64,000 nt of DNA. It comes from Oncomelania hupensis. Lineage: Eukaryota; Mollusca; Gastropoda; Littorinimorpha; Pomatiopsidae. Positions 35,232-45,331 of the stretch are shown here, piece after piece (position 1 is the first letter of the stretch; each line of letters starts with the position of its first letter). The translations under genes were made by a program, and so were the position numbers. The notes beneath the pieces were generated by a model, which was not told the DNA's origin, made no database searches, and saw only the letters and a list, made by a program, of their open reading frames with translations. The stretch is taken from assembly GCA_036898135.1 (NCBI GenBank), contig CM072522.1:5446151-5510150 (forward strand), given 5' to 3'.

Positions 35232-35731
35232 CACAAGTATATCAACTAACAAGTTAGTATCTCGTATTGCCCCCAGTCGACGTACGGTGGTCCCGTTTAG
35301 CCACAAGCTGGAACGGGGATATCCGAAACCTAAAAATAGAATAGAGAATTCTGGGAAATCTGTTCTCGCGAAGATGTGCTCGCTGAAATGAAACGAAAGT
35401 TGGGAGAGGAACTGCATATTTCTGGTAGTGAAAAAAGGCAGAAACTTGTCAGCAGTATTATCAGCGATGGAGTTATAATGGACGAAGTGCTCCATACCTA
35501 TGAGGTTGCCTTTGCTCGAGCAAAGAAACTAAAGAAGGATTTGGCCGACGTCATTTCAGAAAAGGATTTCTCTACCCATAATTCCCCTGGGTTTTGAAGT
35601 TTCTAAAAAGTTATTTCAGGCCGATGACGCTTTATGGAGCTCAAAGCATGTAAAGGGAAGCAACCGGTGGTACGCGCACGTCGATAGAGACATAGAAGAG
35701 AGATACTAACTTGTTAGTTGATATACTTGTG
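35232..35731 (+). mobile_element. 500-bp element with 32-bp perfect terminal inverted repeats
   Basis: Ends are CACAAGTATATCAACTAACA... and its exact inverse (35232-35263 and 35700-35731). Each inverted repeat contains the smaller palindrome ACTAACAAGTTAGT. Flanks GTTTGTA and GTTTGGA suggest a ~7-base target duplication. The perfect ends suggest a recent insertion. The superfamily is not recognised. Confidence 0.8.
35376..35597 (+). CDS. Small open frame inside the 500-bp element
   Basis: 73 residues, with internal methionines allowing a start at 35376 or 35388. The sequence is charged and helix-like (MKRKLGEELHISGSEKRQK, then ARAKKLKKDLADVISEKDF), unlike the hydrophobic chance frames around it. 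It has a possible nuclear-localisation-like basic cluster. No family is recognised. It could be a fragment of the element's own protein or captured host coding sequence. Confidence 0.35.
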   Translation: MLAEMKRKLGEELHISGSEKRQKLVSSIISDGVIMDEVLHTYEVAFARAKKLKKDLADVISEKDFSTHNSPGF

Positions 35732-35886
35732 GTTTGGAGTACTTAGCCACTTTAAAGTTTTTGCACAGACAGCGGAGAGATAAATGGACATTTTCTTTCA
35801 ATGTCATTTTATATTTAGGACTCATCTCGCACAGATTTGCAAAAATCTAAAAATTGTTTTTGTTTGTTTTTTTGGGTGGGTGGGGT

Positions 35887-37139
35887 TACATTACATTACA
35901 TTACATGATTATTGCTTTAGGTCCAGCGGACTCTTCCGAGCCAAATCAGGACCGGACAACCCCCGATCCGCATAAAAGATCTACTAAAACAACCCTAGTG
36001 GTAAAACTGAATGCTCTCCACCAGCCAGTCACTTTACAATAAAGACATCCCACGCAGTGGACGCTGAGGCTATACTCTAATTTATCGAACCCCCGTTTAC
36101 AAAAACAAAATAGAATACAAACATCATTATAAATTATCAACATGATTGATTGATTGATTGTTGCTTTAGGTCCAGCGGACTCTTCCGAGCCAAATCAGGA
36201 CCGGACAACCCCCAATCCGCATAAAAGATCTGCTAAAACAACCCTAGTAGGAAAACTGAATGCCCTCCACCGGCCAGTCACTTTACAATAAAGACATCCC
36301 ACGCAGGGGACGGCTGAGGCTTTACCCCAACTACTTGAACCCCCGGTTACAAAAACAAAATAGAATACAAACATCAATATAAATTATCAACAAAACACAT
36401 ACATATAAAATGCTTACATTGCCAAATAATAACATCATAGGAAGCCCTAGTGACCACCTGGCAGAAAGCGTCCAACACTCCCAAGCTGATCCAACAGACC
36501 TCATACACAAACAAGGAGTCTTGTCCAGGAAGAGTTTTCAAGAAAAAAGGTAGGTCATTGATCTAGCGAAGAAGAGCAAATGAGGAAGACAGCGACAGTG
36601 GGAATTTAAAGCACTAAATTTCCAGAAAGTGGGGATACTATTTATACTGAAACCCCCGGCACTCCAACGGGGGGAACTGTTGCCGCAGTGAATCAGTCTT
36701 GCCTATAAAGGAAAGACAGGTTTTCAACTGGGGCTTTCACTTTTCCCTTTATAGATTAGAACAATCTACAGTGGCAAGATTGCTCATGACCCCAAGGGGT
36801 AAATTATCAACAAAAACACATACATATAAAATGCCTACATTGCTAAATAATAATATCATAGGAAGCCCTAGTGACCACCTAGCAGAAAGCATCCAATATT
36901 CCCAAGCTGATCCAACAGACCTCCCACACAAATAAGGAGTCTTGTCCCAGAAGAGTTTTCAAGAAAAAAGTTAGGTGACTGGTCTAGCGAAGAAGAAGAT
37001 AGTATAGCAGATTGATAGAACAGAGCAGGAATGAGAAAGAACAAATGAGAAAGACAGCGACAGTGGGAATTTAAAGCACTAAATTTCCAGAAAGTGGGGA
37101 TACTATTTATACTGAAACCCCCGGCACCCCAACGGGGGA
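35887..37139 (-). mobile_element. R1 retroposon, short form, split by another R1
   Basis: Flanked by GGTGGGTGGGGT (35875-35886 and 37140-37151). It is interrupted at 36143-36801; without the insert it is ~594 bases including the second copy of the inner duplication. Confidence 0.9.
36143..36801 (-). mobile_element. R1 retroposon, long form, nested in a short-form R1
   Basis: 659 bases with an ATCA tail and CCCCAAGGGG end. It is flanked by AATTATCAACA (36132-36142 and 36802-36812). Confidence 0.93.
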
Positions 37140-37192
37140 GGTGGGTGGGGTATGCGTGATTACATAGACTGACATTGCTATGCATGCGAGTC

Positions 37193-37993
37193 AAAAAACA
37201 CTTTCACCATAGTTGTTGAACTGCCCTTTACTGCTATATTACTTCATTGTTTGTTGTGGGCACTAATTTTAGTATTTACAAGTACAATGTTAAGCACAAA
37301 AACTTGGCATCAGGTTCATTTCTTCCTTCACAAAACAGGCAAACAATTCAATTTTTGATTTCAACACTTCCGGGCTGCCAAAAGCTCACACAACTAAAAT
37401 CACACCAAACATTGAGATTAGCAAGAAGTGGCTGAAGTTCAAACCAGTTTATAGTATGAAAGCCAAAGTCTAAAACTTACAGTCCATGCCAGTTGTTATC
37501 ATGTGTCACATTTGACAAACGACAACAGCAAATCCAAACCAGACAATCCTAAAAAGTCAAACAGTAACAGTCTATACAAAGTTCTAATCACAACTTGCTC
37601 ATATTGACACATTACTAATGCTTCCAATGCAGCATATCATCTGCCAACCTACAGCCGTCAAAATAATGCGGCTGCTCTATCCATGTCCTGACAAAGTAAA
37701 GAAAGTGCAGTGATGCTAGTTGGAGGATAATCTACACCAGCAATGTGGGTAATTTGATGACTAGCCCACTGATGATCTACTTTGTGTATGATGACCTTTC
37801 TGCTTGCTATTTATTGGCTTTTGGTGACTTATAAGTCAGGATCTCTCAGTCTAAGGACACTTCCAAATTCACACTGAAGATAACTTGACATCATCTTAAT
37901 AATAATACTAATAATACTGGATGATATACACATCACTCCTAAATCCGACTCCAAGCTCTGTGATCTGTAACCAACATGCACGCTCACAAGGTA
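37193..37993. other. Unassigned spacer
   Basis: No gene or repeat recognised. Confidence 0.3.
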
Positions 37994-38147
37994 CAAACAC
38001 TCCCTACATACACAACAAACACTCCCTACATACACAACAAACACTCCCTACATACACAACAAACACTCCCTACATACACAACAAACACTCCCTACATACA
38101 CAACAAACACTCCCTACATACACAACAAACACTCCCTACATACACAA
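37994..38147. repeat. Seven tandem copies of a 22-base unit
   Basis: The unit CAAACACTCCCTACATACAC plus AA is repeated seven times without variation. It has no spacers, so it is a minisatellite and not a CRISPR. Confidence 0.95.
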
Positions 38148-38356
38148 CAAACATGCATTATCACTGAAACATGTGCTATAAAGGCAAGTCACTATTAGAA
38201 GCAGAAAGAACATCAAATGTTACTTTTGAAGTTTTAGATGTACTGCATCCAATACCATTATTATTGCATGAGGATGTCAAAATGTGATCTGTGACAAAAA
38301 CTGGAGTGGCTATGCTTTGCCATCACAAGGCTTGCATAATGTACTTTCTTCATTAA

Positions 38357-38401
38357 TTTATTGTTCCTTGTTGATTTTCTGCCATGCTTTTTACATTTAT
38401 T
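38357..38401 (-). terminator. APC: Polyadenylation signals of the APC gene
   Basis: Two AATAAA signals on the minus strand (38401-38396 and 38362-38357) lie 66 and 105 bases after the stop codon. This would give a short 3' UTR, unless later signals are used. Confidence 0.55.
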
Positions 38402-38466
38402 TTGTATTACTAGCTTTTTTTCATATTGTATTACATTATAGTTTGAATTCGTTTTTTTGTATGTTA

Positions 38467-39498
38467 TCACACTGTGGTGACCATACAGCCTCTCTGACTG
38501 CTGTTAGCTTCGGAGTCTGAAACTTCATCATTTTTGGTGAGGTAAGACTGTCTTCTTCGTGCAAGTAGCATTTCTGTTTTAGTGATGGGCTTAGTAGAAC
38601 TAGACGTCTGAGAGGTGGTGGCAGAGGCAGAGCCTGCGTTCGTCTGTTCTTGGCTTTCCTCTATTACTGTATCTTTGATGACGATGGCTGTTGCCATAGC
38701 AACAGTGGAGGTGGAAGAGGGAGGGGAGTAGTTGAATGGAGCGACTGGAGCCACAATAGCACCAGGAGAAGCTTTGGACGTGGGCACAGTGACAGTTTTT
38801 GTGGCTGTGGACGTGCCGCAGTTGACAGTGGAAGTTCCACACGATGCTGTGGATGGTTTACTCTCTTCCTTCTTCAGGTTTTTGTCCAGCTTGTCTTTGG
38901 ATTTGGAACTCTCTTTTTCCACCTTCTTGGCATTGTCTTTCTCAGCTTTGGCCTGTTCTTTGGCCAGTCTGGCCAGGTCTTTCTCCGTTTTGGCCAGTTC
39001 TTTGGCCTGCTGTTTGGCTTCTTTCTCTTTCTCCTTTCCTGGCTTGGAGCCGAAAAGCTTAAAGCCGGCGAATGTGGATTTAATACTCTTGGCCACAGAC
39101 TTCTTGCTCTTTCCCTTCTTGGCAAAAGAGGACGTGTCTGCCGTGAAGCTGAGCTCGCTGATCTGACTGTCCTCGCCACATTTTTGCCACATGCTCATGT
39201 CAGGGGCCAGAGACTCATTTTGGCTGTCACTGGCTGTTAGAAATGAACACATGGACCTGCAGGTCTCATCTGCGTTTGGGAGCTCTAGTGTTACGTCCTC
39301 ATCTTTTGTGGTTTTGGGTTTTCTCCGCCAGGTGCTGCTGTCGATCACAGGGAGAGGGGGAGGAAGGAATGAGTGGTCATTTGATGAGACAGCTTTTTCT
39401 TCCTCCAATGCGTGGATCTCTATGGCTGTAGGTTCTGGACCAGGATGGTCTTCAACCATGTCAACATCATTGTGGATGTAAGCTTCGTTTAAATTGAC
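38467..39498 (-). CDS. APC: APC homologue, terminal coding exon
   Basis: 344 codons including the stop. The acceptor TTTTCAG precedes GTCAATTTAAAC, phase 0. From the N-terminus: an acidic segment (DVDMVEDHPGPEP); PPPLPVIDSSTW, resembling the PPVIDS block of vertebrate APC; a region with FAGFKLFGSKPG; ~60 residues of Lys/Glu/Ala repeats likely to form a charged single helix (about 38865-39045); GAIVAPVAPFNYSPP, matching the vertebrate block before the C-terminus; a Ser/Thr-rich tail; and the terminus CMVTTV, a class I PDZ ligand like vertebrate APC VTSV. APC scaffolds beta-catenin destruction and microtubule ends. The plus-strand open frames here are shadows. Confidence 0.85.
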   Translation of the reverse strand, partial: VNLNEAYIHNDVDMVEDHPGPEPTAIEIHALEEEKAVSSNDHSFLPPPLPVIDSSTWRRKPKTTKDEDVTLELPNADETCRSMCSFLTASDSQNESLAPDMSMWQKCGEDSQISELSFTADTSSFAKKGKSKKSVAKSIKSTFAGFKLFGSKPGKEKEKEAKQQAKELAKTEKDLARLAKEQAKAEKDNAKKVEKESSKSKDKLDKNLKKEESKPSTASCGTSTVNCGTSTATKTVTVPTSKASPGAIVAPVAPFNYSPPSSTSTVAMATAIVIKDTVIEESQEQTNAGSASATTSQTSSSTKPITKTEMLLARRRQSYLTKNDEVSDSEANSSQRGCMVTTV

Positions 39499-40499
39499 CT
39501 GAAAAGATAGCACCAATAAATGCTTGTATTACGTGCATGCCAACAAAAACTACAACAGATGTAATGTAGCTGAAACTATAAACAAAGACAGGCATGCTAC
39601 AGGCAAACTTAAGATTTCTCTGAAATTCTGTCGAGTGGCGCAGCCACGAGTGCGCGTACCTGCGAAGCAGGGACGCGATGCTAGGAGGGTCCGGGGGCAT
39701 GTCCCCCCCTGAACATTTTTGAAAAGATGGTTAAAATCTATGCATTCTGGTGCATTCTGAGCCTTATTTTATGGGGTCAGATCAGTTTTTTTTTTTTTTT
39801 TTTGTACTAAAATGCTGTTGTTAGCTCTCCAAAGCTCAACACATAATGAATTTATTTCAAACATCAGTTAAGTCTTGTATTAATCAAACATTCCTATTGA
39901 CTGCAGACAAGAATGGTTTAAATACAATGACAAGACAAGTTGTCCAAAACAGAGTTGTACCTTTACTACCTCAGGAAAAAAAACAAAACCAATAAACATT
40001 TAGTTGTTTTTGTGCTTGGTAGGTTTATTTCAGTAGTAGTCAGCAATCATTAAAATAAATCAAACTGTTTATGCAACAAAATAAAAATGTACATGGGCCA
40101 TTTCATGGTAATTGACATTTGGACACGTAAAAAAAAAAAAAGTCACGTTTCAGTATTTTAAAACAAATTCTCATGTGGTAACTGACATGACATCAGAGGA
40201 TTGCATTAAACAACTTGAATGGCAAGGGAATGCTTCAAAAACAAAAAATGATCATAACTTGGTTTCTAATAAAATAAGAAAAGAAAGCAGTGAATAACTT
40301 CTTTATACTCCAGTTCTTGGAATGCAAATTCCATTAAAGGATTGCTAAAAATCAATAATTAGAACAAATTTTATTGGATTTTAACTGACATTTTAATGAA
40401 CAAAATGAAATATAGTAATTGACACAACACCCTGAAAGTACCAATAGCACTCAGTATCAAAATTTGATTGAATAAAAAGTAACTTTTGAACATTTCTCT

Positions 40500-40773
40500 T
40501 CGACCAGGAATCTCCTCCACTACCATTTGATGTCCTTTCCCCTTGATGTGGTCTGTAAGGGTCTGTAAGGGCCCGAACACCCGCCGATTTGTAATTTAAT
40601 TCGCATCGGCAGAGCGTGCAGTAGGCCTTTCCAGGCTGTTTGATTTTGCAGATGTACGTTCCGTACTCGACATCCTCGTGTTTTTTCTCAAGCCATTTCC
40701 AGAGCCACTTGTTTTTTTCTCCCTTATCCCAATCTCCAAGACTGCCCCTCTCCACAATGTCATTGCGATACAT
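40500..40773 (-). pseudogene. Zinc-finger exon of a hAT transposase
   Basis: Minus strand: WLWKWLEKKHEDVEYGTYIC, then KPGKAYCTLC...L.Y.S.GVRALTD, continuing in the next frame as HIKGKGHQ. This gives a Cys-x2-Cys...His-x4-His finger of the kind found at the N-terminus of KIAA1586/ZNF862-related hAT transposases. A frameshift caused by the repeated GGTCTGTAAG (40549-40570) splits the finger. No catalytic domain is present in this element. Confidence 0.6.
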
Positions 40774-40877
40774 TTCGAGGCTAAAGCAAGCGGAGTCTAA
40801 ATGAACATATTCTTACTATGGCGGTACGGAAAAGAATGCGGAAGTCGAATATCGTGACGCGCATGCGCATTGATTAA

Positions 40878-41564
40878 CTCTTAGCGTCCTATAAGGTTTT
40901 CTGTACATTTGCGCCTATATCCTGTAAGGATTTCAAGTTTATTGCAATAAATTGGGTTATGAATTTGAAAAAATTGCAAACAATTAATGTATTGTCACAT
41001 TAACTTCATATTTTAGGATATGTTTACAAAATGGTTATTCTATGTACCCAAAGAACCATTTTGACTTTAGTACTATTTTTACCTGTTGGAATCTTGTAAT
41101 TAATTCATAATTACAGGTATTTTATGGACTATTTTAATAAAACAACAACAAGACAGTGTGGATTGCATGTGAATGTGTGCACAGTCAGTCAACACAGACA
41201 AGAAAACTCACTCTGGTTGTCTAAACCAAGTCCTTGTGCTCTTTTAGCAATAAGCTCATCAATAAGGTTACAAAACCCACTATTACTGTCGGAGCTATCC
41301 CCTGGCATTATGGCCAAAAATTTCGCATACTCAAACCTCAAACAAAATCGTTAAAAAAGTACACAAAACCACGTCAAACTTGCGAAAACGATAGCGGAAA
41401 ACACACGGGAACCTTTCCGGAAGTTGACTAAACCTTCGCTCACGCACAGGAGAGTTCCTATTTCCTGTGATTTCATGACTAAAAGGTGCACTAACGAGGC
41501 GCGCATTACCGCGCTTCAGGATTACGGGCGAGGCGCGCATTACCGCGCTATAGGACGCTAAGAG
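40878..41564. mobile_element. piggyBac-like non-autonomous element
   Basis: Inverted ends CTCTTAGCGTCCTATA, flanked by TTAA on both sides (40874-40877 and 41565-41568), which is the target duplication typical of piggyBac. Near the right end GAGGCGCGCATTACCGCGCT occurs twice (about 41488 and 41530). There is no transposase. Confidence 0.75.
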
Positions 41565-41767
41565 TTAAACTGGATCCGCGGTATTTCACAGGGACTAGCC
41601 TAAGGTTGACTGGCTCACAAATGCATTGCTCGATTTTAAAATTTGATCTCAATTTTTTTTCCATTGAAAATTTTTAACTTTCTTGGAAACATTTTAACTT
41701 AAGCGGAACCCAAAAGTGGTTGTCGCGGAAATCCGCGAAATCGCGGAAAAGTAGCATGCCTGAAAGA

Positions 41768-42144
41768 TGTAGCCAAAACTATCTTCCTATCTTTCTAATG
41801 TACTTTACGTGTTAGGTCATGCAAGTAGCCCACACCAGAAGAAATAACAACAGGAACTGCATCAGTCCAATACTGAGCTTGATTTCCAAACTGTTATCAT
41901 ATTAGTGAAGAGCAGCTATATTCAATTCTGCTTCAATTCAAATTATGCAAGATGGTCCCAGTTGCTGTCTGCTTTTGTTAAAAAAAACTAAGGTATAATT
42001 AAAGACTGGATGTTCAAATTGATCCCATGTTGGCAGTAGTGTGAATGTATTTGATGTTGACAGTAATTAGGCTGTCAAATGTGATGTTAAAATTGAGGAG
42101 AGCAAAGTAAGAGTAAAACACAGCAAGTAAGTTGTATGGTCTAC
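41768..42144. other. APC intron, unassigned part
   Basis: No repeat or exon recognised. Confidence 0.3.
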
Positions 42145-42528
42145 CTCACTGTCCATGCTCGGTGGGACAAACTCCACATCATGGAGATAATCTTCCAGAC
42201 CTCCACAGATCTCCATCATGCCTTCTCCATCCTCTTCCGAGCTCTTGCGACCTGGAAGCTTGTCATAAGTGGATGACCTTGGAACAACCTCTGAGCAAAT
42301 GTCCTCCCCGGAAGAATGTGAAGATGTGGCAGAGGAACTCTTCTTGACGGAGATCAAGGTCATGTGACGGGCGGAGGCCGGCAGAGAGCTGGATTTAGGT
42401 TTCATTTTGGAATTTGGGGCGGAGCTAGCATTATTATTAGCGACAGCTAAGGCAGTTTCCTCCATGGAAAGGGAGCGACTCACCGTTCCATCCTCTTTCT
42501 TCCACAAGCTGACAATCTTGCTCGGGAC
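42145..42528 (-). CDS. APC: APC homologue, internal exon
   Basis: 128 codons, phase 0 at both ends (acceptor CACAGCAG before GTCCCGAGC; donor GTGAG then GTAGAC). It begins VPSKIVSLWKKEDG, a hydrophobic-Trp-Lys motif in a basic setting, then a Ser-rich region (SSATSSHSSGEDICSEV) and an acidic end (GEGMMEICGGLEDYLHDVEF). The Ser/Thr and acidic clusters suggest phosphorylation control. The intron to the next upstream exon is only 375 bases, with no repeats identified. Confidence 0.85.
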
Positions 42529-42903
42529 CTGCTGTGACCACCACAATGACAAAAACAAGTAAAAAATAGGCTAATAAAAACATAAAAATAGCTTTAGCAG
42601 TAAATGTCTTATCAAAAACCTCCTGTTACATGTTACTGCCTACTGGTTTGCAATCAATAACATTGCACTTCTCCCTAGCTGCCAACAACATGACAATCTC
42701 ATCTGTAGATAACCAACACCAATATAGCTTTACTCTACACCACAAACTCAAAACACAACAAACTTCATACACACGCAAACAAGCCAACAAAGAAGCATAC
42801 CACACTGCTGCAGCTTGTAATACTGAGTGCTTTTTGAGCTTTAGGTTTTGGTGGATCAAGCGTTACAAAAAGAGATTATTATTATCATCATCATCGTCAT
42901 TAC

Positions 42904-43089
42904 CTGATTTTTTCCAGTAGACCTAAATCCTCCACTGCCTCTCTTCCCCTCATCAGCCGTTGACCTTTCTTTGGGGTTGGAAGGTCGGCGACCAACAGGA
43001 GTTGTAGGTCGTGACCCCATCACTGCTCCTTCTCAAACTGGCCGTGCTCTCAGACTTTCTGACTTCTGTTTTCCCTGCTGTAGCGATGC
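42904..43089 (-). CDS. APC: APC homologue, internal exon with one-base frameshift
   Basis: Acceptor TTTGTGTAG before GCATCG and donor AATCAG then GTAATG. Its phases fit both neighbours (1 in, 0 out) only if one base is removed. The first part reads IATAGKTEVRKSESTASLRR, the last part TTPVGRRPSNPKERS through GFRSTGKNQ. The frame switches at the G run 43015-43018 (CCCC on plus). Its length of 186 is one more than the phases allow. This is either an assembly or sequencing error, or a real null allele. The content (Ser/Arg/Pro) fits the APC basic region. Confidence 0.75.
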
Positions 43090-43189
43090 CTACACAAACA
43101 ATACAACAGTACATACACAATTAATAGATTACTGAATTCACAAAGAAGTGAATGAATTCATGAATAAATAAAGGACTGGTCAACCTGAG

Positions 43190-43445
43190 TGCTTTTGTGG
43201 GGGAAAGTTTGCAATGAAAGTCTGTATAAATATAACTGTTTTTCTGTGGTTGGGCCAATACAAATTAACAGCGGGCGTTTATTGTGTAAAACCATCACCT
43301 TTGTCTGTATCTATCATCCACCTGCCAGCTCAAAAGCAAACTCAAGCCTGTCATGTTTCACAAAGAATTTGAATCCTTTCTGTACCTGTACTCTTCCAAA
43401 CCTGGCAAACTCATCATTCTTGGCGACATTCTCTCCTCTTTTGTC
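43190..43445 (+). pseudogene. L2-like LINE endonuclease, first piece
   Basis: Translation gives TFVCIYHPPASSK and, after a shift, KLIILGDI, the middle of an apurinic-type endonuclease of L2 LINEs. The protein resumes at 45332 (NIHFDQADHW), where the Asn of the GDxN motif should be, so the insert in between split this LINE. Confidence 0.6.
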
Positions 43446-43480
43446 TCTGTCTGATCCTTAAGTGTATACATGGCTGTAAA

Positions 43481-45013
43481 TTGGAGAAAATCATTAAAAC
43501 CCTCATTCTTACTGTGACTGGTGCCGCTCTTGATCCCCTTCAGTTTGCATATAGGGCTGGGAGGGGGGTGGAGGATGCCAAGTTGTTTATCTTGAACACT
43601 CTGTATACCCATTTGGAGAAGCCTCAGGCGCATGCCAGACTGCTTTTTGCAGATTTCTCCTCTGCGTTTAACACTATGCAGCCTCATATTCTGGTTGATA
43701 AACTTGTTTCTGATTTTAAACTCAGTCATCAACTTGTACTTTGGACTTTAAATTTTTTTACTAATAGACAACAGAGAGTCTGTGTCAATGGTTCTTTGTC
43801 AGATATTCTGGTTACTTCCACAGGTTCTCCACAGGGTTGTGTTCTGTCGCCATTATTTTTTATAATGTATACTGACAGCTGTAGAAGCACTGCTGAAAAT
43901 AGTTTTCTGATAAAATTTTCTGATGACTCAGCTTTGTTGTCTTTATTTCAAGGACCAGGAGGAGATCATGATTTTGCCCTCACGAACTTCGTGGATTGGT
44001 GCGATGATAATTTTTTGGATATGAATGTTACTAAAACGAAAGAGATGATTTTTGACTTTAGGAGAGTCAAAGAGGTGGTCCAGCCAAGTGTTATTCATAA
44101 TGAAGATGTTGAGATTGTTGACACATATAAGTATTTGGGCACAGTTTTTGACAGCAAGCTTAAATGGGATGTGAACACACAGTGCATTGTCAAACGGGGC
44201 CAACAGCGATTGTACCTTCTCCGGAAACTGAAGTCTTTCTCTGTGGATTCTAAGATTCTCAGCTTGTTTTATCAATCTTTCATTGAGAGCTTGCTGACTT
44301 TTTCGTTTGTTTGTTGGTTCCACAGCCTGACTGTGAGGGATAGGAATAGCTTGTCCAGCATTGTCAATGTCTGTTCAAAGATCATCGGTGTCAGGCAGAG
44401 AGACCTGGGTTCTTTCTGCGATCGGCAAATCATTAAGAAGGCGAACGGAATTATTTGTAGACCAGAGCATGTTCTGGCGGGCGAATTCTCAGTGCTACCA
44501 TCCGGGCGCCGTTTTGCCTTACCGGCCTGTAAGGGTAATCGCCGCTCCCACAGTTTTATTCCTTGCGCAATTCGACTGCTAAATTTGATGCGATCATCTC
44601 CGCTTTAACATTTTCCCCACCGCCCTAATGCAAATTTATTTATTTATTTATTTATTTATTAAAAAAATAAATGCTCGACGATGGCCCGATTCAGGGATTG
44701 ATTGTTTGACCGATTGATTTGATGATTCATTGATAATATTCTTACCTTATTTTCTTACCTTCATGTTTTTTATTTGATTTAACTGTCGGCTGTGAGTGTT
44801 CATGATGTGCGTGGTGTGTGTGTGTTTGCGTGTGTGTTTGGTTTATGTTTGTATGGTAGGATATGTGCTTATGAAATCGTGTGATAAACCTTTAAATTTC
44901 AGTTTTTAAAACTTTTTTATGTATTTATTTATTTTAATAATATTAGCTGCTTCTAAATCTTGTAATTGCCCTATGTGGATAAATAAAGTTGTATTGAATT
45001 GAATTGAATTGAA
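43481..45013 (+). pseudogene. Rex1/Babar-like LINE, reverse transcriptase and 3' end
   Basis: A single open frame of 375 residues (43481-44608). RT blocks in order: FADFSSAFNTM, STGSPQGCVLSPLFF, FSDDSALLSLF (FSDD in place of FADD, both catalytic Asp kept), YKYLGTVFD. The C-terminus SGRRFALPACKGNR...HSFIPCAIRLLN is typical of Rex1-like proteins. There is no endonuclease: it is 5'-truncated at about 43470. The 3' UTR ends with (ATTGA)n at 44985-45013. The long intact frame suggests a young insertion. The Met at 43481 is not necessarily a start codon. Confidence 0.8.
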
Positions 45014-45331
45014 TATTTATACTGTTTTTCTTCCTGGGTCTAACCGGGCATATAAATAGCTGTGAATAGGTTTTTGCTATTCTATTTCTGTCTTTTTGTC
45101 ATTTATGTACATAGCTGTAAATAGTCTATTTCTGTCTTTTTTGTCATTTGTTTACATAGTTGTAAATAGTTTTTACCTTTACTGTTCCGTCTTTTGGTGT
45201 ATCGTAGCAAAAGTGATGTTTGATCGAGTGCATGTATTTTTTATGTAATGACTATGTAAAGCGTGGTGAGTCTGGTCATAGGCTGGAGTACCCGCTATAT
45301 AAAAACCCGTTATTATTATTATTATCAATAT
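45014..45331 (+). mobile_element. LINE/SINE 3' end with internal repeats
   Basis: Contains two to three diverged copies of TACATAGCTGTAAATAGTCT-type units and ends ACCCGCTATATAAAAACCCG followed by (TTA)n. No coding sequence. Confidence 0.5.

Larger units (their letters stand above)
34465..37192 (+). repeat. TGACCTTGA-rich dispersed repeat, copy C (split)
   Basis: Recognisable at 34465-35231, 35732-35886 and 37152-37192. It is interrupted by the 500-bp inverted-repeat element at 35232-35731 and by R1 at 35887-37139. Confidence 0.65.
39589..41762 (-). mobile_element. hAT-like transposon remnant in APC intron
   Basis: Ends CAGGCATGCTAC and its perfect inverse, with a 5-base duplication AAAGA (39584-39588 and 41763-41767). 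The subterminal sequence repeats CGCGGAA-type motifs near 41720-41750. It holds a zinc-finger exon (minus strand) and a piggyBac-like element. A poly-T run lies at 39788-39804. Confidence 0.75.

Noticed and set aside
37994..38147. Regular 22-base repeats resembling a CRISPR array
   Set aside because: Units are contiguous with no spacers, in an animal genome; it is a minisatellite.
38650..39240. Plus-strand open frames of up to 196 residues
   Set aside because: Shadows of the APC terminal exon caused by its biased codons.
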